From: Sandaracinaceae bacterium
GTDB taxonomy: Bacteria; Myxococcota_A; Polyangia; Polyangiales; Sandaracinaceae
Direction of reading: 5' to 3'
NCBI GenBank assembly: GCA_040218145.1
Contig: JAVJQK010000080.1
Location: forward strand, 1 to 46,237
DNA length: 46,237 bases
The notes under the pieces are model-generated. The model searched no databases, was not told the origin of the DNA, and worked only from the letters and a program-made list of their open reading frames with translations. Shown in pieces: positions 17,283-25,337 of the stretch (position 1 is the first letter of the stretch; each line of letters opens with the position of its first letter). The position numbers were made by a program, and so were the translations under genes.

Positions 17283-18095
17283 TCAGGCGTCGGCCGGGAC
17301 CGGCGCGGGCTCGTCGACGACGGGGGGCGGGGGGTCGACCTCGGGGAGGGGGCTCTCGATGTCGGTCTCCGGCTCCTCGGGCTCGCCGCCGCCGCCGCGG
17401 GCGCGGCGGGCGAGGGTCTCGCGGTAGGCGTCCAGGGGGCCGACGGCGCGGCGGAAGCGGGCCTCGCTCGCCTCGTCGCCGGGGACGAGCTCGCCGACGA
17501 GGACGCGGCCGTAGTTGGCGATGGCGTAGCTCAGGTCGGTGATCGAGTCGCGCAGCGCGGCCGTCTTGGGGTCGTCGTTGGCGTCGTGGCCCATGCCGAG
17601 GGCGCGGCCGTACGCGTCGTGGGCCTCGCGGAGGAGGGCGAGGTACTCGGGCTGGAGGACGGCGTCGAGCTCGGACGCCAGGCCGTCGCGGTCGATGCGC
17701 TGGAGCATGACGTCGGTCTGACCCCACTGCTCGTACGCGGGGAGGCGGAGGAAGCCGGTGCCGTCGGGGAACAGCTTCGCGAGGAGGACGGCCGCGCGCT
17801 GCGCGAGCTCGGTCGGGGTGAGCTCGGCGGCGGCCTCGAGCCCGTTGCGGATGGCGAGGGCGATGGTGTCCTCACGGATGTCGGAGGCGCGGATGCTCGG
17901 CGGCTCCGCATCGCTGCGCGCCATGAGGACGAGGCGGATGCCCTCGCCGGTCTCACGGACATGGCTGGCGGCGCGCCGCAGGGCGGCGCTCGGGTCGGGC
18001 GGGGTGACCTCGAGCAAGACGCGAGAGAGGAAGACGCCCGAAAGGGCGCTCAAGCGCGGCGGGCGGAGGTACTCGGACAAATCACGGCGATCCAT
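17283..18095 (-). CDS. Hypothetical protein, intact member of a local paralogue cluster
   Basis: The protein has 270 residues and no signal peptide or membrane segment. Residues 1-215 look helical and contain the conserved HDAYGRALGMGHDA and YAIANYGRVLVGEL motifs shared with two decayed copies downstream. The C-terminal 45 residues are acidic and proline-rich (EEPETDIESPLPEVDPPPP), probably disordered. The ATG at 18095 is taken as start because an upstream in-frame alternative at 18131 reads through non-conserved sequence. The gene is divergent from the EEP gene at 18731 and both could be controlled from the 41-bp repeat array between them. A terminator hairpin follows it. I do not recognise the family. 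Confidence 0.65.
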   Translation of the reverse strand: MDRRDLSEYLRPPRLSALSGVFLSRVLLEVTPPDPSAALRRAASHVRETGEGIRLVLMARSDAEPPSIRASDIREDTIALAIRNGLEAAAELTPTELAQRAAVLLAKLFPDGTGFLRLPAYEQWGQTDVMLQRIDRDGLASELDAVLQPEYLALLREAHDAYGRALGMGHDANDDPKTAALRDSITDLSYAIANYGRVLVGELVPGDEASEARFRRAVGPLDAYRETLARRARGGGGEPEEPETDIESPLPEVDPPPPVVDEPAPVPADA

Positions 18096-18329
18096 TCTGG
18101 ATTCTTTCCCGGAGAGAGCCGACTCGAGCACCGCGCCCGATGTGGTCCCCCCTGCGATGCGACTTCCATCGAGGCGTCTCCCCGCCGGTTTCGTCCTCGC
18201 GCCGATTTTTCTCGGGCCGTCCGCACGCGAGGACTGTCGACGGCGTTCGCGCTGGGCGGGCCCGAGTCCGATCGCTGTCCACGGTGTCCCGGAGGTACGT
18301 CGCGCAGTTCGAACGCTGGCCGCAGCGCT

Positions 18330-18596
18330 CCAACTGTGCGCGCACAGTCCAGTCGATAGAGCGAATCAACTGGACTGTGCACGCGCAACTCAGTTGATTC
18401 CCGTTCGCAACTGGACTGTGCGCGCACAACCCAGTTGATTCCCGTTCGCAACTGGACTGTGCACGCACAACCCAGTTGAGTCCCGTTCGCAACTGGACTG
18501 TGCGCGCACAACCCAGTTGATTCCCGTTCGCAACTGGACTGTGCGCGCACAACCCAGTTGATTCCCGTTCGCAACTGGACTGTGCGCGCACAGTTC
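18330..18596. repeat. Tandem array of 41-bp palindromic units
   Basis: Six units start at 18367, 18408, 18449, 18490, 18531 and 18572 with an exact 41-base period; the last is partial. Each unit is a 30-bp imperfect palindrome, CAACTGG-AC-TGTGCGCGCACA-AC-CCAGTTG, plus the constant spacer ATTCCCGTTCG. Unit differences are few, such as TGTGCACGCACA in the third unit and TGCACGCGCA in the first. A diverged half-unit, CAACTGTGCGCGCACAGTCC, lies at 18331. The spacers are identical, so this is not a CRISPR array. It occupies the divergent intergenic region between genes starting at 18095 (minus) and 18731 (plus), a place suited to operator sites or to a replication-slippage minisatellite. Confidence 0.9.
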
Positions 18597-18730
18597 AAAC
18601 GCCGCGGATAGTGTTCCCAACTGCGCCCGCACAGCTTCGCGGGCGGCCACGCTCGATCGCGAGGCGCGCTCCGGGGACGCAACCGGCCGCGCGGAGCTCC
18701 GATGCAGCGCTCACCACGGGGAGGCGCGGC

Positions 18731-20140
18731 ATGGGATACGAGGAGCTGGCGATCACGGAGCGGGACGACGAGGGCGCGGCGCGGGTGAAGCGCCGGGTCG
18801 CGGAGGGGCTGCTGCGGCTCCGGCGGGGGTTGGACGCGCACTTCGCCCTGCCCTGCGACGACGGCGGCCCGGCGGCGCGCTCGCGCGTGCGGCTCGCGAC
18901 CTGGAACATCCGCGAGCTCGCCACGCGCAACAAGTATGGTCGCCGCCTCGACGACGCCTACTGGTTCATCGCCGAGGTCATCCGGCGCTTCGACGTGGTC
19001 GCGCTGCAGGAGGTGCGCGGCGATCTCGAGGCGCTGCGCCGCGTGCTCGAGCTGCTCGGCGAGGGCTGGGACTACCTCGCCACCGACGTGACCGAGGGCC
19101 GCCCGGGCAACGGCGAGCGCATGGTGTTCGTCTACGACACGCGCCGCGTGAGCTTCGGCGGCGTGGCCGGCGAGCTGACCCTGAGCGGAGGCCGCGTGCT
19201 GCGCGACGCCCGCGGGGTGGAGCTGAGCAGCGACGCGCCCCTCGAGCTGCGCTTCGACCGCCGCCGCGAGCTCCGCCTGCCCGACGGCGTGGCGTCACGC
19301 GCGGGCGAGTCCGGGCTCGAGACCGCGGAGGGCGTCTACGTGGACCTGCCCGAGGGCGCGACCCTGCGTCTGCCGCCGGGCACGCGCCTCCGCCTGCCGG
19401 CCGGCACCCCCGTCCGCCGTCGCGGCGCGCGGCTCAGCCTCGGCCGCCGCGTGCGCCACGTGCTCGAGCGCGGCCAGCGCTTGCAGATCCCGCGGCCGGC
19501 CCGCGCCGACGGCGTGCTCCAGTTCGCGCGCACCCCGTACTACGTCTCGTTCCGCGCCGGGTGGCTGAACGTGATCCTCTGCACCGTGCACATCTACTAC
19601 GGCGAGGCCGGCGCGCGGAGCGCGGGCATGGAGCGCCGCGTGGCCGAGATCGAGCGCCTCACCGAGCTCCTCGGCCAGCGCGCGCGCGACGAGGGCGACA
19701 GCGACTCGCGCAGCCTCTTCGTCCTGCTCGGCGACTTCAACATCGTCGGCAAGGGCCACCGCACCATGAAGGCCCTCGAGCGCCGCGGCTTCGTCATCCC
19801 CGAGGGCATCCGCGAGATCCCCGCCGGCACCAACGTCGACCGCACCAAGTTCTACGACCAGATCGCCTACCACCGCCGCCCCGACCGCGTCCCCCGCGTC
19901 CGCCCGCTGCGCGCCGGCGTCTTCGACTTCTTCGAGCACGTCTACCGCACGAGCGACGAGGCGTCGCTCGCGGCCGAGATGCGCGCGGAGCAAGCCGCGT
20001 CCGGCTCCCGCGCGAGGCCGTGGCCCTACGCGACCTGGCGCACGTACCAGATGTCCGATCACCTCCCCATGTGGGTGGAGCTGGAGACCGACTTCGCCGC
20101 GGAGGCGCTGCGGGGGATGCTGGTCGATATGCTCGAGTAG
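18731..20140 (+). CDS. Endonuclease/exonuclease/phosphatase (EEP) superfamily protein
   Basis: The 469-residue protein carries the DNase I/APE-like metal site: TWNI with Asn59, LQEV with Glu94, GDFN with Asp335/Asn337, and SDHLPMW with Asp443/His444. These residues bind Mg and the phosphate in this fold. Substrates in the family include DNA, RNA, inositol phosphates and lipids, so the substrate cannot be told. The core is about 100 residues longer than usual because of an insert at about 150-270 containing LRLPPGTRLRLPAG-type short repeats, probably extra beta strands. No signal peptide is visible. The ATG at 18731 follows GGGGAGG. Two broken copies lie downstream at 20615 and 22472. The gene lies 135 bases after the palindromic array. 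Confidence 0.85.
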   Translation: MGYEELAITERDDEGAARVKRRVAEGLLRLRRGLDAHFALPCDDGGPAARSRVRLATWNIRELATRNKYGRRLDDAYWFIAEVIRRFDVVALQEVRGDLEALRRVLELLGEGWDYLATDVTEGRPGNGERMVFVYDTRRVSFGGVAGELTLSGGRVLRDARGVELSSDAPLELRFDRRRELRLPDGVASRAGESGLETAEGVYVDLPEGATLRLPPGTRLRLPAGTPVRRRGARLSLGRRVRHVLERGQRLQIPRPARADGVLQFARTPYYVSFRAGWLNVILCTVHIYYGEAGARSAGMERRVAEIERLTELLGQRARDEGDSDSRSLFVLLGDFNIVGKGHRTMKALERRGFVIPEGIREIPAGTNVDRTKFYDQIAYHRRPDRVPRVRPLRAGVFDFFEHVYRTSDEASLAAEMRAEQAASGSRARPWPYATWRTYQMSDHLPMWVELETDFAAEALRGMLVDMLE

Positions 20141-20232
20141 AGAGGAGCGCTGGCAATTGTTGCGAGTGGTCGCACGAAGAGGTTGGGCATGGGGAAGATC
20201 GCCACGTCGCCGACGACCCGCGCCAGACCGCG

Positions 20233-20614
20233 GTGACCGAGCGGCTTGTCACCGGCGACCGAGAGTCGTACTGCGTGGCGCTCTTCCGCCAGACCGGACC
20301 TCAGCGCTGGTCTGTGGTGGTCGGTGCCCGGGCGGGCTCCACCGACGCAGCACGCCTCCTGGCCGGCGCAATACTCTCCCAGGACGTCGAGCCCGTCTGC
20401 GGCGTCGAGGACCGGGAGAACCCCATCGCGTGGGCGCTCGGCGGCGCAACCCTGCTGGCACTTCTACTCTTCTGGGCGCGAGCGCGGAGCGGACGACGTA
20501 CCTCGAGTCGAGCCGACGGGGCCGTCGGGAGGCCAGGAGACGCGGGAGTCGGGGACTCGTGTCACCGGAGATGCCCTCGACTGCGACGACGCACGCGCTC
20601 GAGCGCGGCCACCG
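20233..20614 (+). pseudogene. Possible truncated single-span membrane protein
   Basis: From a GTG at 20233 the frame encodes a plausible soluble part (RESYCVALFRQTGPQRWSVV) and then a hydrophobic helix, IAWALGGATLLALLLFW, followed by basic residues, a normal tail-anchor topology. The frame then runs without a stop into DNA copied from the EEP gene, in a wrong frame. The natural C-terminus therefore seems to have been replaced by the duplicated fragment. Alternatively the stretch is non-coding; the membrane helix is the only strong sign of a gene. Confidence 0.35.
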
Positions 20615-20902
20615 CGCCTCACCGAGCTGCTCGGCCAGCGCGCGCGCGACGAGGGCGACAGCGACTCCCGCAGCCTCTTCGTCCTGCTCGGCGACTTCAA
20701 CATCGTCGGCAAGGGCCACCGCACCATGAAGGCCCTCGAGCGCCGCGGCTTCGTCATCCCCGAGGGCATCCGCGAGATCCCCGCCGGCACCAACGTCGAC
20801 CGAACCAAGTTCTACGACCAGATCGCCTACCACCGCCGCCCCGACCGCGTCCCCCGCGTCCGCCCGCTGAGGGCCGGCGTGTTCGACTTCTTCGAGCACG
20901 TC
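20615..20902 (+). pseudogene. Internal fragment of the EEP gene, nearly identical duplicate
   Basis: Bases 20615-20902 repeat 19655-19942 with an offset of 960 and only about half a dozen substitutions that I can see. The frame is open and encodes LTELLGQRARDEGDSD through GDFNIVGKGHR to FDFFEHV. The N-terminal metal residues and the C-terminal Asp-His are absent, so it cannot be an active enzyme. The close match means recent duplication or gene conversion. Confidence 0.85.
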
Positions 20903-21008
20903 ACACCGCGTCGACCTCGGGCGTCGACTTCGCTCGGCGTCGCCAGCTGGTCGTGACCCTCGGATCGACACCGGACAACCCGGTAACCGTGCGACGCGCG
21001 TGGTCAGG

Positions 21009-22388
21009 TCAGCGCAGCATGTTGAGCTGCACGATGGGCGACGAGTCGCTCTCGGGCTGGGCCTGCGACCAGATGACGTCGAGGTCACCATCGGAGTCCA
21101 GGTCGGCGAGCGTCGCCATGCCCCCCACCGCTTCGTCGGACACCAAGACCGGCTCGAGGAACCGCCCGGTGCCATCGTTGCGTGCGACCCTCCCATCACT
21201 GAGCAGGAGGTCGGGGTAGCAGTCGCCGTCGAGGTCTCCGAGAGCGGCCGTCTCGGCCCGGAGGGCTTCCCCGACCAACCCATGATGGATGAACTGATGG
21301 CTACCGTCGTCCTGCGTCAGGGCCACGAGGAACCCACCCGACCCCATGGTGCAGTTGAGCGCCAGCACCAGGTCACGGTCGCCATCTTGGTCGAGGTCCG
21401 CGACGAGGCCTAGCCGATGCCCAGAGTATGCACCGCACTCGCTCATCGCAAGCGAAGCAGTCCGCGTCCAGGTCCCGCCGGGGCCACTCATGCCGAGCCA
21501 GAGGGTGTCTCTGGTGAAGATGAGGACATCCTCCACCCCGTCTGCGTTGACGTCGCCGTCGAGCAGGGCGAAGAACTCGTAGTCCGCGCCGAAAAGTGCG
21601 GGCCCATCGACCTGCTCGCCCCTGACGTGATCACTCTCGACGACGAAACGATAGAGCGGTGCCGAGCCACCGGCGCCGGCCTTGGCCCAGAGCGATCGCG
21701 ACTCGAAGAGACGAGCGAACGTGAAGCCGGAAAAGTCATTCACTCCGTTCGTGACCCTGTACCACCCCGCCGAGCCCGGCATCGGAAACCACCGGACCTC
21801 GTGTGACTCGTATCCCGACGGGGCGTATCGAATAGCGACGAAGCTCGAGGGGTCGCCGTCGGTCGAGCCGATGAGGACTGGCATCCCGTTCTCCTCTACG
21901 CCGACCAGCGGCTCGTGCAGCTCGGGAAGCGCAACGAGCTGACGCCCAGGGCCATCCAGGCCCGCACCCGACCAGGTCCCGACCCGAACCTCTCGAGGAC
22001 TGTTGCCCGAGAATGAGACGAGCTCCAGCATCCCGTCCCCGTCGAGGTCCGTCACAGTGGCAATCGAGCCGCCGAGGTTCGTCGGGATGCCAGCACCAAG
22101 GGCGAGCGTGCCTGGCGCTTCGCAGCGAGGGGTCGCGGCGTCTGGGTCGGCCCCGGCGTCACCTTCGGCGGCGCCGTCGGGTCCCGGCCCCGCGTCGGGT
22201 CCCGGAGCCGCCTCGCACATGCACGGTCCGTAGCTGCCATCCCGGTCGCAAACCTGCGCACCGGTCAGCCCGTTCGTGCAGGTGCACGCCACAGACATTC
22301 CTGCGGTGCACGCGGGGCCGCCCGAGCATGCTCCGAGGGAGACCGCCGTCACAACCAACAGACCTACCCGAGGCCAGACGTTCGCCAT
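21009..22388 (-). CDS. FG-GAP/VCBS-repeat lipoprotein
   Basis: The 459-residue protein starts with a lipoprotein signal (VGLLVVTAVSLGAC) and a Cys-rich then Asp/Ala/Gly/Pro-rich linker. The body has at least five calcium-binding FG-GAP loops: DLDGDGMLE, DVNADGVED, DLDQDGDRD, DLDGDCYPD and DLDSDGDLD. These repeats form beta-propellers in surface and adhesion proteins. ATG at 22388 is chosen because the signal peptide starts there; the longer upstream frame has no support. The gene lies on the opposite strand between two pieces of EEP pseudogene, so it looks inserted into, or left between, duplicated EEP copies. Confidence 0.85.
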   Translation of the reverse strand: MANVWPRVGLLVVTAVSLGACSGGPACTAGMSVACTCTNGLTGAQVCDRDGSYGPCMCEAAPGPDAGPGPDGAAEGDAGADPDAATPRCEAPGTLALGAGIPTNLGGSIATVTDLDGDGMLELVSFSGNSPREVRVGTWSGAGLDGPGRQLVALPELHEPLVGVEENGMPVLIGSTDGDPSSFVAIRYAPSGYESHEVRWFPMPGSAGWYRVTNGVNDFSGFTFARLFESRSLWAKAGAGGSAPLYRFVVESDHVRGEQVDGPALFGADYEFFALLDGDVNADGVEDVLIFTRDTLWLGMSGPGGTWTRTASLAMSECGAYSGHRLGLVADLDQDGDRDLVLALNCTMGSGGFLVALTQDDGSHQFIHHGLVGEALRAETAALGDLDGDCYPDLLLSDGRVARNDGTGRFLEPVLVSDEAVGGMATLADLDSDGDLDVIWSQAQPESDSSPIVQLNMLR

Positions 22389-22471
22389 CTCGAGATGCTG
22401 CCAGCCGCGGGTCTCTGATGCAAATCCGATAGCGCTCGTCAGGCCCCCGGCGGCGTCGCTCGCGTCCACCC

Positions 22472-22699
22472 GTGCGCGCCGGCGTCTCCGACTTGTTCGG
22501 GCAGGTCTACGGCGGCGAGGAGGAGGCGACGCTGGCGGCCGACATGTGCGCTGAGCGTGCTGCATCCGTCATGGCGGCCCTGGTCCTACGCGACGTGGCG
22601 CCGCACCGGATGTCCGATCACCTCCCGATGTGGGTGGAGCTGGAGACCGACTTCGCGGCGGAGGCGCTGCGGGGGATGCTGAAGAGCCCGACGGTCTAG
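22472..22699 (+). pseudogene. C-terminal fragment of a diverged EEP paralogue
   Basis: The fragment encodes RAGVSDLFGQVYGGEEEATL and ends MSDHLPMWVELETDFAAEAL, matching the C-terminal 75 residues of the EEP protein, with the Asp-His pair kept. Between, the DNA equivalent of PWPYATWRTY survives as TGGTCCTACGCGACGTGGCG but in another frame, so two compensating indels have scrambled about ten codons. It overlaps the residue range already present in the 20615-20902 piece and is much more diverged, so it comes from a different copy. Confidence 0.75.
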
Positions 22700-22764
22700 G
22701 CGCGGGCCCATGAGGACACCGGGCTACCAGGCGTCGAACACGAGGGCGAGACGAGGCAGGTCCC

Positions 22765-24204
22765 TCATTCGCGGCTGAGATCTGCGAACAAGAAGCTCGT
22801 CTGAGAGCGCCGCACACCAGCGCTGAGCTGCATCCGAATCCCGACGACTTCGTCCGGCTCCAACTGTACCCGACCGGCGGATTCGAGTGGAAGGCACGGC
22901 TGCCGGGGAAGGCACACCTCGACCGCCATCGCAGGGGCGAGCGCCTCGTCCCGGCCCACCAGCACCGTCAACTGCCGCATCACTTCGGCTTCGTTTCGGA
23001 AGCTGAAGCACCGCGGTGTGGGCGTCGCCAGGGAGACAGTGAGCTCACCGAGCTCCCCAACCAAGACCTCGCGCTCGTCAGGACACGAAGTCGGCTCTGA
23101 AGCCTCCACGACGCCGAGATCCAATGAACCATCGCCATCTCCGGGCAAGGAGATCAGCGTCACCACGTACTGACCTGACGGGATCTCCGCTAGCAGCGTA
23201 CGGTCGGAGTCAGTTACGAATCCATCGGCGGCCAGCTGGTCTCTGATGCCTTGGGAGACCGTACCGATCTCACCCACTGCTTGTCCGCTGCAACCATGCA
23301 ACTCGAGCCACTCGACTCCACTCGCGGAACTGAGCGTCAGCTCGAGCAGATCGCTCGAGGAATGCCAGACGCTTCGGTACGCCCCGTCGCGAGTCAACAG
23401 TGGGTCCACCGACGGCGCGCAGCTGAGCTCGACCCGTGCGGTTGTGGAGCTAGGCACGGTTGGATACGAACAGGCCGGCAGGGGATGGCACCAAGTCCCC
23501 GTCGAAGAGCCCCGGGCCACCCAGTCTTCGACCACCTCGGTCGCCGGGACTCCCAACACCCGAGCGAAGCCGGCTTCCACGGCCTCACGCTCGTCGTACA
23601 AACGCAGCTCGCTGTAGAGCGAGAGTACGCTTTCGATACCGTATTCGCCTATCAGGTATCGGACAAACGAACCGCTCATCGCGTACCTATGGGGGATGAC
23701 ACCGCCAGCATCGAAGGCATCACCCGCCATCCACGCGAGCAGATTCCGGTCTGGCAGACCCGCAACATTGTCCGAAGGATCGCATCCGATGGACTCGGCT
23801 ATACCCTCCTCCATGACGCGATTGCTACGACCATACTTCGCCAGCAGAAGCGCGTGAACGATCTCGTGGTTGTCGACCCGGAGGTATGTATAGACAGCTC
23901 TCGCTTCAGCACACCTCGCTGCCGCCCCGCATACCGCCCGGCGGAAGCCGCTGTCCGCCAAGTAGTAGTCGATCTTCTCACCGGGGCGGAGCGGGGCGTC
24001 CAGATACTCCGAGAGCGTCCTGTAGACATGTTCTAGAGCACCCAACCGTCCACTGCACAGTGGTCCGTTCTCAGCGTCCGCGAAGAGTCGGAAGTGATCC
24101 GACTCGGATACCAACGGCGGCGCCGACACGCACGCGGTGGCCAAGACGCATACAAGCGCCACCGCAGCGTGAGCGACCCGAGCTCTGTAGACGGTTGAGG
24201 ACAT
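22765..24204 (-). CDS. Putative HExxH metallopeptidase-like lipoprotein
   Basis: The 479-residue protein has a lipoprotein signal (AVALVCVLATAC, Cys25). Residues 110-140 read DNHEIVHALLLAKYG then MEEGIAESIG: His113, Glu114 and His117 form HExxH, and Glu137 (or Glu132/133) is at a distance suited to a gluzincin third ligand. This suggests a zinc peptidase-like domain at about 35-270. The remaining 200 residues are beta-rich with several Cys pairs and no known family. ATG at 24204 is chosen for the signal peptide. A REP87 copy begins 64 bases upstream of the start, so the promoter lies in or beyond the repeat. Activity is inferred only from the motif. Confidence 0.65.
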   Translation of the reverse strand: MSSTVYRARVAHAAVALVCVLATACVSAPPLVSESDHFRLFADAENGPLCSGRLGALEHVYRTLSEYLDAPLRPGEKIDYYLADSGFRRAVCGAAARCAEARAVYTYLRVDNHEIVHALLLAKYGRSNRVMEEGIAESIGCDPSDNVAGLPDRNLLAWMAGDAFDAGGVIPHRYAMSGSFVRYLIGEYGIESVLSLYSELRLYDEREAVEAGFARVLGVPATEVVEDWVARGSSTGTWCHPLPACSYPTVPSSTTARVELSCAPSVDPLLTRDGAYRSVWHSSSDLLELTLSSASGVEWLELHGCSGQAVGEIGTVSQGIRDQLAADGFVTDSDRTLLAEIPSGQYVVTLISLPGDGDGSLDLGVVEASEPTSCPDEREVLVGELGELTVSLATPTPRCFSFRNEAEVMRQLTVLVGRDEALAPAMAVEVCLPRQPCLPLESAGRVQLEPDEVVGIRMQLSAGVRRSQTSFLFADLSRE

Positions 24205-24267
24205 TTGGTGACACCCGACGCCCAGGGAATCATAAGGCTGTTCGAGCAGGCGGCGTGGGTGAGCTGC

Positions 24268-24353
24268 GGGGACGCTCTTCGTCTTATTGTCATTCGCGAA
24301 ACGCACCGGGATCATTGCGGTTGCCCCAATGACGATATGACGATGAGCGTCCC
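24268..24353 (+). repeat. REP87 palindromic repeat, copy B
   Basis: Left arm GGGGACGCTCTTCGTCTTAT (one change, ATTGTC), right arm ending GACGATGAGCGTCCC. The centre differs slightly (ATTGCGGTTGCCCC). It lies between a minus-strand start (24204) and a minus-strand stop (24469). Confidence 0.9.
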
Positions 24354-24468
24354 GGGTGCTGCTGCCCTCTACGCCGCCCACGAGCGTCGCGTCGCAGCTT
24401 CCATTTCCAGTGCGTGAGCGTTCTTTGGAATGAAGGCCACGCGTAGATCGGATGACAAGGCCAAGTTG

Positions 24469-25125
24469 TCAGGTCACGGCACCAAGGTCTAGCGAGAACG
24501 TCGTCATCCCTAACTCATCCTTGACCGCCAGGGCCTGACCATCCAGGACCACGTCCTTGAACTGCGAGGCGAAGATGAGCTCGTCGGGCTTGGTTTCGAG
24601 GATCGGAGCGTCGTAGATGACTACTCCTTTCCGCTCGACCTCGAGCGTAAGGATGAACTTCTCCATGTCGAGGCTGCAGTTCAGCGAAGCCTTGAGGCCG
24701 ACGGGCCGAAAGATCCTCTTCTTGAAGGTCCACTCGTTGCGATAGCCACCGACCCGGAACTCGTCGATCGCTGCCTTCATCTCCAAGAGAGGTATGCGGT
24801 GGCGATGCGCGCATTTCTCCAGCCCCTGCAAGAGCATTCCGATGAAGAACTCGTGGCACTCTGCCGGACGCAGCGAGTCATACTGCTGCCGATCGAACTT
24901 CACCTTTGGGACCGCTACCTTCTCTCCTTCGATCGGACAGCCTTCCTTTGGCTCGCGGCAGCCTTGAACGGCGATGCTTCCGAAACCCTCGGTTCGAAAC
25001 CTCAACGGCGTGATTCGGCGTCGAACGAAATTGCAGAGATACCGTGATCGGAACTGAAAGTCGCTGCGGTAGATCCGTTCGTACTCGTCAACGTTCAGAT
25101 ACAGAGAGATATCCTTCAGCAGCAT
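24469..25125 (-). CDS. Hypothetical protein, last gene of a three-gene minus-strand set
   Basis: The predicted protein has 218 residues. I do not recognise the family. There is no signal or membrane segment; the sequence alternates charged and hydrophobic residues and has four or five cysteines (CREPKEGC, ECHEF, CAHRH), the first pair looking like a metal or disulfide loop. The start is placed at ATG 25125, with AGGAGG five bases upstream; a GTG one codon earlier is too close to that site. The stop of the 69-residue gene upstream overlaps this start as TGATG, indicating translational coupling. Base composition is lower in GC3 than in the flanking lipoprotein genes. Confidence 0.55.
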   Translation of the reverse strand: MLLKDISLYLNVDEYERIYRSDFQFRSRYLCNFVRRRITPLRFRTEGFGSIAVQGCREPKEGCPIEGEKVAVPKVKFDRQQYDSLRPAECHEFFIGMLLQGLEKCAHRHRIPLLEMKAAIDEFRVGGYRNEWTFKKRIFRPVGLKASLNCSLDMEKFILTLEVERKGVVIYDAPILETKPDELIFASQFKDVVLDGQALAVKDELGMTTFSLDLGAVT

Positions 25126-25334
25126 CACGGCCTCCTGTGCTTGCTCGGGTCCGTGAGATGCCCGGAGCCTCGCAACCGACTTGCGTTAGCGCGCTCCCAG
25201 TCGAGAACCCGTATTCGGGCACCCGGGCCCGCATGAGTCTGCTTTAGGCATGCCAGGGGAAGGTCCTGATCCTGGTTGCGGTCCAGCGCGTTCAGGGCCG
25301 TCTGAATCGCATGCATCATGTCTTGCTGCGTCAC
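25125..25334 (-). CDS. Small protein coupled to the 24469-25125 gene
   Basis: A 69-residue frame starts at GTG 25334 (MTQQDMMHAIQTALNALDRN), four bases after the stop of the propeller gene, and ends with TGA overlapping the ATG of the next gene. The N-terminal half is an amphipathic helix; the C-terminal half is basic. The tight linkage on both sides is the main support for a real gene. Function unknown. Confidence 0.45.
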   Translation of the reverse strand: MTQQDMMHAIQTALNALDRNQDQDLPLACLKQTHAGPGARIRVLDWERANASRLRGSGHLTDPSKHRRP

Positions 25335-25337
25335 GTC

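Noticed and set aside
18330-18596. CRISPR-like array
   Set aside because: The 11-base stretches between palindromes are identical from unit to unit, so there are no variable spacers, and no cas gene is nearby.
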